This document shows, piece by piece, positions 4,881 to 11,954 of a DNA stretch of 12,892 nucleotides (its first letter is position 1; each line of letters begins with the position of its first letter). Origin of the DNA: an uncultured Collinsella sp. (GTDB taxonomy: Bacteria; Actinomycetota; Coriobacteriia; Coriobacteriales; Coriobacteriaceae); NCBI GenBank assembly GCA_902475825.1, contig CABSBA010000023.1, positions 1 through 12,892 on the forward strand. The letters run 5' to 3'. The notes under the pieces were generated by a model. That model was not told the origin of the DNA. It made no database searches and worked only from the letters and a program-made list of their open reading frames with translations. The translations under genes were made by a program, and so were the position numbers.

Positions 4881-7598
4881 TCAGTTATTATTGCCGCCAT
4901 CGAGCAATGCCTCAAAATCCTTCGCCGGCATGGGGCGGTAGTAGAGGAAGCCCTGAGCGTAGCGGGCACCCATGTGGCGTAGCATGTTTGCCTGCTCATC
5001 TGTCTCGACGCCTTCGATTACAATGGGCAGATGGAGCGACTGCGCCATCTCGAGCATCGATGACACGATCTGCGCGCTGCGGCCTTGATCGCGGTCGGTG
5101 GGCACAAAGGTGCGGTCGAGCTTGATGACGTCGACATTGACGTTCTTGAGCATCGCGAGCGTGGACTGACCGGTGCCAAAATCGTCCATATAGGTCGAGA
5201 AGCCGCGGGTGTGCAAGTCGGCTGTCAGTTTGTCCACGGCTTCGGACTCTCCCGTATAAGCCGTCTCGGTGATCTCGATGCGCATGAGCTCGGGCGGCAG
5301 GTTGTATTGGGCGGCGAGCGATCCCATATGCTCGGCAACGTCGCAGGCAAGAATGTCCACGCGAGACACATTAAGCGAGACCGGAACCACGCGAAGACCG
5401 CGATCGAGACGCTCGCGAAGCCATATGGCGACACCCTGCCAAATGTACTTGTCGAGCGTCACCACAAAGCCGCTTTCCTCGAGTGCGGGGATAAACGTTG
5501 CGGGCGAAATGAGAGAGCCGTCCTTGTCAATCCAGCGCGTAAGTGCCTCGGCGCCAATGATCTCGCCGGTTTCCATATCGACCTGGGGCTGCAGGTAGTA
5601 CGTGATGCGGCCATTTGAGAGCGCGTACTGGAACTCGGTCAGCGTGCGGTGGAACGCAATCTCGTGTTCATATTCTTCGGGGCGGAAAATAGCAATGCGC
5701 TCCTTGAAGTCGTTTTTGGCGCGTCGATTGGTAAACATGGCCTTTGCCTGCGCATCGATGGTGATCTCCTCATTGGAGTCGATGGGGTAAATGCCCATGG
5801 ACGGCCAAAAACCTACGCCGTCATCATGCCTGGCTACTGCCTCGCGAACGCGGTTGTAGATTTGATGGACGGTGATGTGCTTAAAGGGGATGAGTACGCA
5901 AAAGTCATCTTGGCCCCAGTACCCTGCGACGCCCATATCAGCATTCTCGATGTCCTTGAGGACCGTGCCCACATCGGCGAGTACGCGGTCGCCCTCGGCC
6001 TGGCCGTGCCATTCATTAAACAGGCGCATGTGACCCATGTCGACGGTGGCGATGCACCAGGTGTCGTCGCGCCTTGCCTCGAGAAATGCGTTGGCGCGCC
6101 GCATAAACTCGCTGGGTCGATAGAGACCCGTGAGCGAGTCGATACGTTCGGCGATGGCGCTTTTGCGCTCCGCCTCGGGTATGGGGAGGCTGTCGTTGGG
6201 AACAAGCCCGCCGGCCGTGCGAAGGCGACGGTCGAGTTCGCCTAAAACGGCGGTCGCTTGATGGGCTAAGTGCTCGTAAAAGGCCGGGACGACAAGGCAG
6301 ACGGGAGTAATGGTGTCGCCTGCGATTTGAACAGGAGCGAAAACGGCCTCTTTAAGGTGGCGGGTCAGTTGCTCGAATGCCTCATGGTCCAAATCGTTGC
6401 TGAGCACGACGAACTGGACGCTTCGTGAACGGAAGACCCGGCTTCTGCCGCGGGTGATCGACAGCATGCGGCCTGCGTATTCGGCAAGCATGTTGTCGAC
6501 AGCCTCGGCCCCGTAGAGCTCGTTGAGATTCGCCGTGCCACGAATGCGCACCGCTATAAGCCCCGTCTCGCAGCGGTCGCGACGGCAGGCATCGATAGCG
6601 TTGACCAGCATGCGCTGCGTTCCGAGGCCTGTGGCGGCGTCGACGGTTTCGGCAAGCGAGTGGTTGACGAGTTCGCCGACATAGAGCGAGGGGACATTTC
6701 CGTCGCCGTCGATGCGAAACCCGCGAGCACGGCAGAGAACGTAGTCACCCGCGGCATTGCGCATGCGGTACTGCATGACGCGGCGGTGTTTGGAGCCGTT
6801 AAAGATCTGGTTGATGTCGTTGGCGTAGGCCTCGAGGTCATCGGGATGGACGCGCGTCTTCCAGAAATCGCGGCAGCTGTCTATGTGCTCCGAAGGAAGA
6901 CCGAGATCGCGCAAGGCACCTTGCGACCAAAGGGTGCGGTCCTTGTCCAAGTTCTCGATAAAGAAATAACGGCCCTCGTTGAGCATCGAAAAAGCGTCGA
7001 AAATACGATCGCTTATTTCGAAGTCGTCGGCGTGGACTTGCGTAATATTGCGCCGATCGAGGTGCATGGCATGACGTAGCTTGTAGTCGTACATGCGATG
7101 GTCGGCATCGAGTGTCATGCGATTGGAGGCTTCGCCCAGGGCGGGGTCGGCGTGTGCCACTCCGTAGCTAAACGAGTGGGGCATCTCGGAATCGTTGTTT
7201 TTGAGCAGGATCGTTCGGCAGTGTTCCAGACGTTCGGCGAGGTCGTCCTCGGTCGCAATCGTAGATAGGATGGCAAACTCGTCGCCGCCTATGCGAAACG
7301 CCGCCTCGTCCACTTTCATATACAGTTTGAGATAGAGGCTTACCTGCAAGATATAGCGGTTGCCCTCGTCATGCCCAAAGACGTCGTTGCAGTGCTTGAG
7401 ATTGTCGATATCGATGAACGCCATGGTAACGGGGGTGTCCTGCTCCCAGAGCTCCTCGAGGGAACGGGCAAAGCCGCCACGGTTGCCAAGCCCGGTAAGC
7501 TGGTCGGTAAAGGCGGTCCTGATCAGATCCTCCTGACGCTCGAGAAGGTCACGGACGGTCTTTTCGAGCGTTTCGGTGTAATTGCTGACAGTATCCAT
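4881..7598 (-). CDS. Bifunctional c-di-GMP protein: GGDEF-PAS-two degenerate GGDEF-EAL
   Basis: This 905-residue protein has no membrane segment and no N-terminal sensor. A short helix (1-29) runs into an intact GGDEF domain (30-175; TGLGNRGG 35-42, FIDIDNLKHCNDVFGH 61-76, GGDEF 104-108; no RxxD inhibitory site). Then come a PAS-like domain (about 200-310, VHPDD 250-254), a degenerate GGDEF (about 318-460, signature lost) and another degenerate GGDEF (about 485-635, GQDDF at 562-566). An EAL phosphodiesterase domain fills 650-900 with the usual catalytic set: E684 in EAL, N743, E775 in EITE, D805-D806 in DDFGTG, K826 in KLD, E862 in EGVET and Q882 in QGF. Both synthesis and hydrolysis of c-di-GMP are therefore possible. 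The ATG at 7596-7598 has only a weak purine stretch upstream. Its first three domains match the downstream paralogue at 3224-4753 almost motif for motif. Confidence 0.92.
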   Translation of the reverse strand: MDTVSNYTETLEKTVRDLLERQEDLIRTAFTDQLTGLGNRGGFARSLEELWEQDTPVTMAFIDIDNLKHCNDVFGHDEGNRYILQVSLYLKLYMKVDEAAFRIGGDEFAILSTIATEDDLAERLEHCRTILLKNNDSEMPHSFSYGVAHADPALGEASNRMTLDADHRMYDYKLRHAMHLDRRNITQVHADDFEISDRIFDAFSMLNEGRYFFIENLDKDRTLWSQGALRDLGLPSEHIDSCRDFWKTRVHPDDLEAYANDINQIFNGSKHRRVMQYRMRNAAGDYVLCRARGFRIDGDGNVPSLYVGELVNHSLAETVDAATGLGTQRMLVNAIDACRRDRCETGLIAVRIRGTANLNELYGAEAVDNMLAEYAGRMLSITRGRSRVFRSRSVQFVVLSNDLDHEAFEQLTRHLKEAVFAPVQIAGDTITPVCLVVPAFYEHLAHQATAVLGELDRRLRTAGGLVPNDSLPIPEAERKSAIAERIDSLTGLYRPSEFMRRANAFLEARRDDTWCIATVDMGHMRLFNEWHGQAEGDRVLADVGTVLKDIENADMGVAGYWGQDDFCVLIPFKHITVHQIYNRVREAVARHDDGVGFWPSMGIYPIDSNEEITIDAQAKAMFTNRRAKNDFKERIAIFRPEEYEHEIAFHRTLTEFQYALSNGRITYYLQPQVDMETGEIIGAEALTRWIDKDGSLISPATFIPALEESGFVVTLDKYIWQGVAIWLRERLDRGLRVVPVSLNVSRVDILACDVAEHMGSLAAQYNLPPELMRIEITETAYTGESEAVDKLTADLHTRGFSTYMDDFGTGQSTLAMLKNVNVDVIKLDRTFVPTDRDQGRSAQIVSSMLEMAQSLHLPIVIEGVETDEQANMLRHMGARYAQGFLYYRPMPAKDFEALLDGGNNN

Positions 7599-7652
7599 GT
7601 TCTAAGCGGCTTTCTGAAGTCGGAGCGGATTGCGTCGGGCGAGCTCGTTGTG

Positions 7653-7684
7653 TACACGCATCGTTGCTCAGCGTTTTGCGTGTA
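7653..7684. repeat. Inverted repeat in the leader of the GGDEF-EAL gene
   Basis: Arms TACACGCA (7653-7660) and TGCGTGTA (7677-7684) are perfect complements separated by 16 bases. It lies 55-86 bases upstream of the start codon, so it could be an operator or a hairpin in the 5' leader. It does not match the conserved core of known c-di-GMP riboswitches. Confidence 0.45.
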
Positions 7685-7879
7685 TCCAGGCCCCGCCTTG
7701 CTGCGTTGTTGGGTTACTTTGCCGGCTAATGTTCGCTGTTGATAACTGCTGAGTAGTATAAACAACAGTGCAGAATTATATAGGGGTGCACATGCTGTGG
7801 GTGGCTATTATTCGACAAACGGCAGCGCGATGATGCGATGTTCGATAAAAATGCGACTGGGGCGGTATATGTTGATGGG

Positions 7880-7885
7880 TATACT
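7880..7885 (+). promoter_or_regulatory. Candidate -10 box for the patatin gene
   Basis: TATACT lies 36 bases before the start codon, at a suitable distance for a short leader. No recognisable -35 hexamer is present at 16-19 bases upstream, so this is a weak call. Confidence 0.25.
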
Positions 7886-7921
7886 TGTTCCGTTTAAATT
7901 TGCGGGGACGGAGATGGTCGC

Positions 7922-8791
7922 ATGGCACAGCCAACTATGACGCGCACTGTGGGGCTGGCACTCGAGGGAGGCGGCTACCGCGGTATGTATACGGCGGGCG
8001 TGCTCGACGTTTGGATGGAGCACGGTTTGACCTGCGACCATATGGTGGGTGTCTCGGCGGGCGCGGCGTTTGGCTACAACTTTAAATCGCGTCAGATCGG
8101 CCGCGCCATTCGCTATAACAAGGCCTATTGCGCCGATAAACGCTATGCAGGTGTAGTAAGCTGGCTGCGAACTGGCGATATGTTCAATGCCGATTTTGCC
8201 TATCACGAGGTGCCTATCGAGCGCGATCCCATCGACTTGGAGGCGTATCGCGCCTGCCCCATGCGATTTACGTGCGTGTGTACCGATATCGAGACGGGCA
8301 AGGCCGTCTACCATGACCTGCCCTATGGCGACGAGCGGGATATCGAGTGGATCCGGGCATCGTCGGCGATTCCCGTGGCGACGCGCCCCGTTGCTATTGA
8401 CGGGCATAAGTATCTGGATGGTGGCGTGGCTGATTCTATTCCCAGTGCATGGCTGTTTGCGCAGGGGTATGACCGCAATATCGTGGTACTCACGCAGCCG
8501 GCGGGCTTTGTGAAGCAGCCCAACAGCGTGATGCCCATGCTGCGGCGCGTGTTCCGTCACTACCCGGAGTTTGTCGCGGCGCTTGAGCATCGGCATGAGG
8601 TTTACAATGCCACGCTCGATGACCTGGCACGTCGCGAGGCTGCCGGCGAAATCTTTGTGGTTCGGCCGAGCGAATCGGTGAAGGTGCCGTCGCTGTGCCG
8701 CGAGCCCGATGAGCTCGAGCGCATCTATCAGATCGGCCGCCACGATGCGGAGGCGACCTTGCCGGCGCTGGAAGCGTATCTGGCAGAGTAG
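7922..8791 (+). CDS. Patatin-like phospholipase family protein (YjjU type)
   Basis: The 289-residue protein is a patatin-fold serine hydrolase, expected to cleave acyl esters of phospholipids or related lipids with a Ser-Asp dyad. The oxyanion loop LEGGGYRGMYTAGVLD (14-29), the nucleophile elbow GVSAG (43-47, Ser45) and the DGG motif (166-168, Asp166) are all present in the usual order, so it should be active. No signal peptide or membrane segment is seen, so it is probably cytosolic or peripheral to the membrane. The start ATG at 7922 has GGAG (7910-7913) 8 bases upstream; ATG 7937 is an in-frame alternative without a better site. It appears monocistronic, starting in the divergent region and ending at a hairpin. 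The natural lipid substrate cannot be told. Confidence 0.92.
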   Translation: MAQPTMTRTVGLALEGGGYRGMYTAGVLDVWMEHGLTCDHMVGVSAGAAFGYNFKSRQIGRAIRYNKAYCADKRYAGVVSWLRTGDMFNADFAYHEVPIERDPIDLEAYRACPMRFTCVCTDIETGKAVYHDLPYGDERDIEWIRASSAIPVATRPVAIDGHKYLDGGVADSIPSAWLFAQGYDRNIVVLTQPAGFVKQPNSVMPMLRRVFRHYPEFVAALEHRHEVYNATLDDLARREAAGEIFVVRPSESVKVPSLCREPDELERIYQIGRHDAEATLPALEAYLAE

Positions 8792-8814
8792 GGCAAACTG
8801 CCGTGGACTCGGCG

Positions 8815-8858
8815 GAAAGCGCATCCCGGAATGGAGGTCCAAACTGGGATGCGCTTTC
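8815..8858. terminator. Hairpin shared by the convergent patatin and thiE genes
   Basis: Perfect 13-bp arms GAAAGCGCATCCC (8815-8827) and complement (8846-8858) flank an 18-base loop. It starts 24 bases after the patatin stop and lies 46 bases past the thiE stop, so it can serve both strands. The U-tracts are short (TTTCTATT on the plus strand), so termination strength is uncertain. Confidence 0.65.
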
Positions 8859-8903
8859 TATTGCTAAAGATGTGAGGCTGCGGATCAGCTGCTCGGCTTA
8901 TGC

Positions 8904-9599
8904 CTATGCCTGCTGCCAGGTGTCGACGAGCTCCTTGGCGGCGGCGCAGGGGTCGTCGGCACTGCAGACGGCGCTCACCACAAAGAAGCCATCGACGCCG
9001 GTGGCCTTGAGCTGCGGCAGGTCGGCCGTCTTGACGCCGCCGCCCACCACGATGGGCACGGGGCTTGCCGCGTGGAGTGCGGCCAGGTCCTCAAAGCTCT
9101 TGGTGATGATAGAGCCGTCGGCCGCGCGTCCGCAGTCGCGCTTGGTCTCGGTCTCGTGGAGCGGGCCGATGCCTAGGTAGTCGACTAGGCTCATGTCGGC
9201 GGTCTTGACGTACTCGAGCATCTCCTCGCAACGGGCCGAAAGGCCCACGATGGCATCGGGGCCCAAAAGTTTGCGGCAGACCTCGACGGGAATATCGCTC
9301 TGACCCACGTGCACGCCGTCGACAGCAATACCCTGCTCGCGCGCGGCGAGTACGCAGTCCAGGCGGTCGTCGATTAACAGGGCGACCTGACCGGTCTTGC
9401 CAGCCTGTGCGATAGCCTGCGCGGCATCGCCCGTCAGCGCGATGATCTCGCGGGCGCTTGCCACCTTGGAGCGCACCTGGATGCAGGTAAAGCCTGCGTC
9501 GAGCGCCTGGGCCACCACATCGCTCACGGGACGCCCGAGCGTGTTTTCGGGGCCGAGTACCAGATAGGCCGAGATATCAAGGTTGTCGCGGATGCTCAT
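8904..9599 (-). CDS. thiE: Thiamine-phosphate synthase
   Basis: ThiE joins hydroxymethylpyrimidine diphosphate to thiazole phosphate to give thiamine phosphate in the cytosol. The 231-residue TIM-barrel protein shows QVRSK (41-45), IDDRLD (76-81), DGVHVGQSDIP (94-104), GLSA (119-122), GIGPLHETETK (143-153) and VVGGGV (184-189), all at the places where the family has its active-site motifs. Several motif residues are unusual: the family commonly has QLREK, an Asn before the D of the (I)NDR-type motif, and GP-F/Y-PTxTK. The fold and context still make the call firm. The start codon overlaps the stop of the thiamine-binding protein gene by ATGA, showing translational coupling. It is the last gene of the TPP-riboswitch operon and ends before a hairpin shared with the patatin gene. 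Confidence 0.92.
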   Translation of the reverse strand: MSIRDNLDISAYLVLGPENTLGRPVSDVVAQALDAGFTCIQVRSKVASAREIIALTGDAAQAIAQAGKTGQVALLIDDRLDCVLAAREQGIAVDGVHVGQSDIPVEVCRKLLGPDAIVGLSARCEEMLEYVKTADMSLVDYLGIGPLHETETKRDCGRAADGSIITKSFEDLAALHAASPVPIVVGGGVKTADLPQLKATGVDGFFVVSAVCSADDPCAAAKELVDTWQQA

Positions 9600-9937
9600 C
9601 GTGCTTCCTCCTGCTTCTTGATCTGTGCTTCCATGCGCTCGAGCTTGCCGGTCATGGTGTCGGTAAATCCGGGTCGAATATCGGCTTTGAGCACGACTTC
9701 GGTGCGGATGCCCTTGCTCGCCAACACAAAGGTTGCGTCGCGCACGACCTGCATGACCTCGTCCCAGTCACCCTCGATCTCGGTGAACATCGAGGTGGTG
9801 CGGTTGGGAAGGCCGCTCTCGCGAATGACGCGCACGACCTCGGCGACCTCGGCGGACAGTTCATCGCCGGTGCCGCACGGGGCGATGGCCACGGCGACGA
9901 GTGTGTTCATGCCGGCATTGGTTGCGGGCTCGGACAT
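9596..9937 (-). CDS. MTH1187-family (UPF0045) thiamine-binding protein
   Basis: The 113-residue protein fits the MTH1187/YkoF-like ferredoxin-fold family (PF01910), small proteins that bind thiamine or a pyrimidine relative. Recognisable parts are VAVAIAPCGTGDELSAEVAE (14-33), the region around SGLPNRTTSMFTEIEGDWDEV (41-61) and the C-terminal helix rich in Lys and Glu. The start ATG 9935-9937 is 3 bases after the thiM stop, and a GAGGAGG inside the thiM end lies 8 bases upstream. Its end overlaps thiE by 4 bases. Position between two thiamine salvage enzymes and under a TPP riboswitch supports a role in carrying or sensing thiamine or its pyrimidine part; the exact ligand is inferred from the family. 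Confidence 0.85.
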   Translation of the reverse strand: MSEPATNAGMNTLVAVAIAPCGTGDELSAEVAEVVRVIRESGLPNRTTSMFTEIEGDWDEVMQVVRDATFVLASKGIRTEVVLKADIRPGFTDTMTGKLERMEAQIKKQEEAR

Positions 9938-9940
9938 GGC

Positions 9941-10780
9941 TTATGCCTCCTCGAGCTCGAGTTGGTTATCGGCAATATCCTGGGCGGTCGCGCGGTAGAG
10001 CTCGTCGATAAAGGCGACCTTAAAGCTTGCCGGGGCATCGGCGACAGCGGCGGCACGCGTGCCGGCAACGTTGTAGACGGCGGTGCCGCAGATGGCTGCC
10101 GTAAACGGATCGGCAGCGCAGGCGTACACAGCCAGCACGCCACCCTGCGAGCAGCCGCAGCCGGTGATCTTGGACATGAGCGAACTGCCGCCGTGGGACT
10201 TGGCCACCGTCGTGCCGTCGGTAATCAGGTCGACTTCGCCCGAGACCACTACGGCTCCGCCGGTGTAGCGGGCGAGCGCCACAGCGGCATCGCGGGCGGC
10301 GTCGACCGTGTCGGTGGTATCGACACCGCGCACGCGGCTCAGATCAGCTGCCTCGCCCTCAAGACCCCACAGGCCGGCGAGTGCGATGATCTCGGAGGCG
10401 TTGCCGCGCACGATGGCAGGCTTGTACTGCTTGAGCTCGTTTACCAGCTGGGTTCGCAGGCTACCGATGCCCAGGCCCACCGGATCGAGCACCCAGGGCT
10501 TGCCGGCGTCGTGTGCCGCCTTGGCCGCGCGGGGAATCGTCTGCTCGTAGATGGGGAAGAGCGTGCCCATGTTGAGATAGATGGCGCCGCCGCCGGCAAC
10601 GAGCGCCTCGCCCTCGTCGGGCAGATAGACCATGGCGGCCGAACCGCCCACGGCGAGCTGAGCATTGGCGACAAAGTCGATCGTCACCGTGTTGGTGATG
10701 GAGCCGGCCATCGGATTGGTGGCGCGAATCTCCTCCACGGCCTTGACCACATGTTGCTTAAGCTGTTCCGAATCAATCAC
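9941..10780 (-). CDS. thiM: Hydroxyethylthiazole kinase
   Basis: ThiM phosphorylates hydroxyethylthiazole with ATP, providing the thiazole phosphate that ThiE uses; it is a salvage enzyme of the ribokinase-like fold. Seen in the 279-residue protein are the substrate-binding segment ITNTVTIDFVANAQLAVGGS (28-47), WVLDPVGLG (96-104), RGNASEI (125-131) and TGCGCSQGG (206-214) with the catalytic cysteine region. The start is taken as GTG 10778-10780: AAGGAGG lies 8 bases upstream, and the protein then begins where the family does. The frame is open further upstream, but that extension would run through the terminator and riboswitch. An out-of-frame ATG lies between the ribosome site and GTG. It is the first gene of the operon. 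Confidence 0.93.
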   Translation of the reverse strand: MIDSEQLKQHVVKAVEEIRATNPMAGSITNTVTIDFVANAQLAVGGSAAMVYLPDEGEALVAGGGAIYLNMGTLFPIYEQTIPRAAKAAHDAGKPWVLDPVGLGIGSLRTQLVNELKQYKPAIVRGNASEIIALAGLWGLEGEAADLSRVRGVDTTDTVDAARDAAVALARYTGGAVVVSGEVDLITDGTTVAKSHGGSSLMSKITGCGCSQGGVLAVYACAADPFTAAICGTAVYNVAGTRAAAVADAPASFKVAFIDELYRATAQDIADNQLELEEA

Positions 10781-10788
10781 TGCACATG

Positions 10789-10795
10789 CCTCCTT
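10789..10795 (-). promoter_or_regulatory. Shine-Dalgarno that fixes the GTG start of thiM
   Basis: AAGGAGG on the minus strand sits between the riboswitch terminator and thiM, 8 bases before GTG 10778-10780. Confidence 0.75.
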
Positions 10796-10800
10796 GGCAT

Positions 10801-10833
10801 AGAAAAGGGGCGCTGTGCATAGACAGCGCCCCT
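10801..10833 (-). terminator. Riboswitch-controlled intrinsic terminator before thiM
   Basis: Arms of 11 bp (AGGGGCGCTGT at 10806-10816 and complement at 10823-10833) close a 6-base loop. On the minus strand the stem is followed by TTTTCT. Its place between the TPP aptamer and thiM shows the operon is controlled at the level of transcription termination, presumably stopping when TPP is bound. Confidence 0.88.
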
Positions 10834-10844
10834 GTAAAGGCGGC

Positions 10845-10936
10845 ATGCTCCCTACGCCAGCATTAACTGACAGGTTCAAAGGATTGGGCCCTATGCCCTC
10901 TCAGCCTTGTGGTTTGCACCGCCGGCACTCCCGCAT
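10845..10936 (-). ncRNA. TPP riboswitch (THI element)
   Basis: Read on the minus strand, the conserved TPP aptamer parts occur in order: GGGAGTGCC (complement of 10924-10932), GGCTGAGAGGGC (10895-10906), CCTTTGAACCTG (10871-10882) and GCTGGCGTAGGGA (10849-10861). A short closing stem is formed by ATGC and GCAT at the ends. The element binds thiamine pyrophosphate and should reduce expression of the salvage operon when TPP is high. It is followed at once by an intrinsic terminator. Confidence 0.95.
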
Positions 10937-10953
10937 CGAATCTGTTGTTCCCT

Positions 10954-10959
10954 ATACTA
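10954..10959 (-). promoter_or_regulatory. Candidate -10 box for the thiamine operon
   Basis: TAGTAT on the minus strand lies about 20 bases upstream of the aptamer, the right place for transcription to start. The matching -35 position falls inside the palindrome at 10964-10998 and is not a good consensus. Confidence 0.35.
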
Positions 10960-10963
10960 GCGC

Positions 10964-10998
10964 ACCTGCCAAAAAGGGACAGGTTTATTTTGGCAGGT
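10964..10998. repeat. Palindrome between the divergent thiM and HAD promoters
   Basis: Perfect 11-bp arms ACCTGCCAAAA (10964-10974) and complement (10988-10998) flank a 13-base loop. The left half contains AAAGGGACAG, also found in the palindrome at 235-261. It fills the space between a -10 box on each strand, so it could be an operator, or a REP-like element that happens to sit there. Confidence 0.65.
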
Positions 10999-11001
10999 CG
11001 T

Positions 11002-11007
11002 TACAAT
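11002..11007 (+). promoter_or_regulatory. Candidate -10 box for the HAD-LysR genes
   Basis: TACAAT is a good -10, 28 bases before the HAD start codon. The -35 position would fall in the palindrome and does not match consensus well. Confidence 0.4.
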
Positions 11008-11035
11008 AGGTAGGACCGATACGAATGGGGGCCTT

Positions 11036-11944
11036 ATGATTAAACTTGTGCTGACCGATATGGACGATACGCTGATTCCAGCCGGGCATGACGGCGCCAG
11101 CGACTACGCCATCGAGGGCATTCATGCCATGCAGGCGGCGGGTCTGCACTTTGGCCCGGTTTCGGGTCGCCAGCCGTCCGCGATGGGCTGGATGTTCCGC
11201 AATTGCGTCGAGTGCTTCTCGACCGGCGCGTTCTGCAACGGCCAGGTAATGTTTGTCGACGGTCAGGCGGTCGCTTCGCGCGCGACTGACAACGCCGCCC
11301 TTATGCGCTTGGCTGACTACTTGGAGCAAGAGACCGACGATACGTATCTGAAGGTCTACAGCCTGGGTGATGACTTTTGGGATAACGATGCCTATTGCGT
11401 GACGAGCGACCCCGAGCGCGTGCGCCGCGCCATGGAGTCGGGCGGCAACGCGTGGCTCAAGGGCGAAGAGGCCCCGTGCCGTCCTGTTGTCGATGACGCA
11501 CCGGTGTTCAAGGCGAATATCTGGAGTGCCCGTTCGCGTGAGGAGCTCGCGGAGCTACGTGAGCGCGTTGCCGCTGAGGTACCGGAGCTCTCGCTCGTGT
11601 TTCCCAACAATCGTGTGCGCCTGTTCGACATCCTTCCAGCAGGTTGGGACAAGGGTTGCGCCGCGCTGGAGCTTGCGCGCGCTTTGGACCTGACACTCGA
11701 CGAGGTGGCCGTGTTCGGTGATTCCGATAACGATCTGCCCATGATCGACGCCGTTCCCAACTCCGTTGCAGTCGCCAATGCCAACGAGGCTGTCACGGCT
11801 GCCGCGCGCTGGCATATCGGCGCTGCGGCAGACGATGCGGTTGCCGGGGCTCTGCATCAGATTGCCGACTGCGCCGCGACGGGGGAGATGCCGCCGTTTA
11901 TGCGTCAGATGGATGCGACGGGTTTTGACGTCACGAACGTCTAG
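11036..11944 (+). CDS. Cof-type HAD-IIB family phosphatase
   Basis: The 302-residue protein is a haloacid dehalogenase-superfamily hydrolase of the Cof/YbiV group, which dephosphorylates sugar phosphates, nucleotides or cofactor precursors in the cytosol. Motif 1 is DMDDT (8-12, nucleophile D8, acid D10), motif 2 is PVSGR (41-45, S43), motif 3 is K206 in GWDKG, and motif 4 is GDSDND (228-233). The cap (about 85-195) is of the C2 type. The ribosome site is a poor G-run just before the ATG. A LysR gene follows 10 bases after the stop, so they are likely one transcript. The substrate is unknown. Because some Cof-type members act on thiamine pyrimidine phosphates and the thiamine operon is divergent next door, such a role is possible, but it is only suggested by position. 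Confidence 0.9.
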   Translation: MIKLVLTDMDDTLIPAGHDGASDYAIEGIHAMQAAGLHFGPVSGRQPSAMGWMFRNCVECFSTGAFCNGQVMFVDGQAVASRATDNAALMRLADYLEQETDDTYLKVYSLGDDFWDNDAYCVTSDPERVRRAMESGGNAWLKGEEAPCRPVVDDAPVFKANIWSARSREELAELRERVAAEVPELSLVFPNNRVRLFDILPAGWDKGCAALELARALDLTLDEVAVFGDSDNDLPMIDAVPNSVAVANANEAVTAAARWHIGAAADDAVAGALHQIADCAATGEMPPFMRQMDATGFDVTNV

Positions 11945-11954
11945 GGAGAAAGCT

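Larger units (their letters stand above)
7599..7921. other. Divergent intergenic region between the GGDEF-EAL and patatin genes
   Basis: No credible gene is seen in these 323 bases. The central part (about 7735-7785) is AT-rich against the high-GC background and holds -10-like boxes on both strands (TATAAT and TATACT types on the minus strand, TATACT at 7880-7885 on the plus strand) without good -35 partners. The part nearest the GGDEF-EAL gene holds an inverted repeat at 7653-7684. Promoters for both flanking genes must lie here, but I cannot place them firmly. Confidence 0.5.

Noticed and set aside
7523..7765. An 80-codon minus-strand frame overlapping the start of the GGDEF-EAL gene
   Set aside because: It overlaps the N-terminus of a well-supported gene in another frame, has no ribosome site and no recognisable features.
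7599..7800. A c-di-GMP riboswitch upstream of the GGDEF-EAL gene
   Set aside because: The leader has an ACGCAAA-like string and a hairpin, but the other conserved GEMM parts and the second stem are missing.
7914..7940. A tiny upstream reading frame overlapping the patatin start
   Set aside because: Its ATG directly abuts the GGAG with no spacing, so it is unlikely to be translated.
7808..8842. A 344-codon open frame on the minus strand opposite the patatin gene
   Set aside because: The plus strand has all patatin catalytic motifs and a ribosome site; the antisense frame shows no recognisable motif and runs through the shared terminator.
9962..10822. A 286-codon plus-strand frame opposite thiM
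   Set aside because: It is antisense to thiM, is rich in Gly, Ala and His without motifs, and reads into the terminator of the riboswitch.
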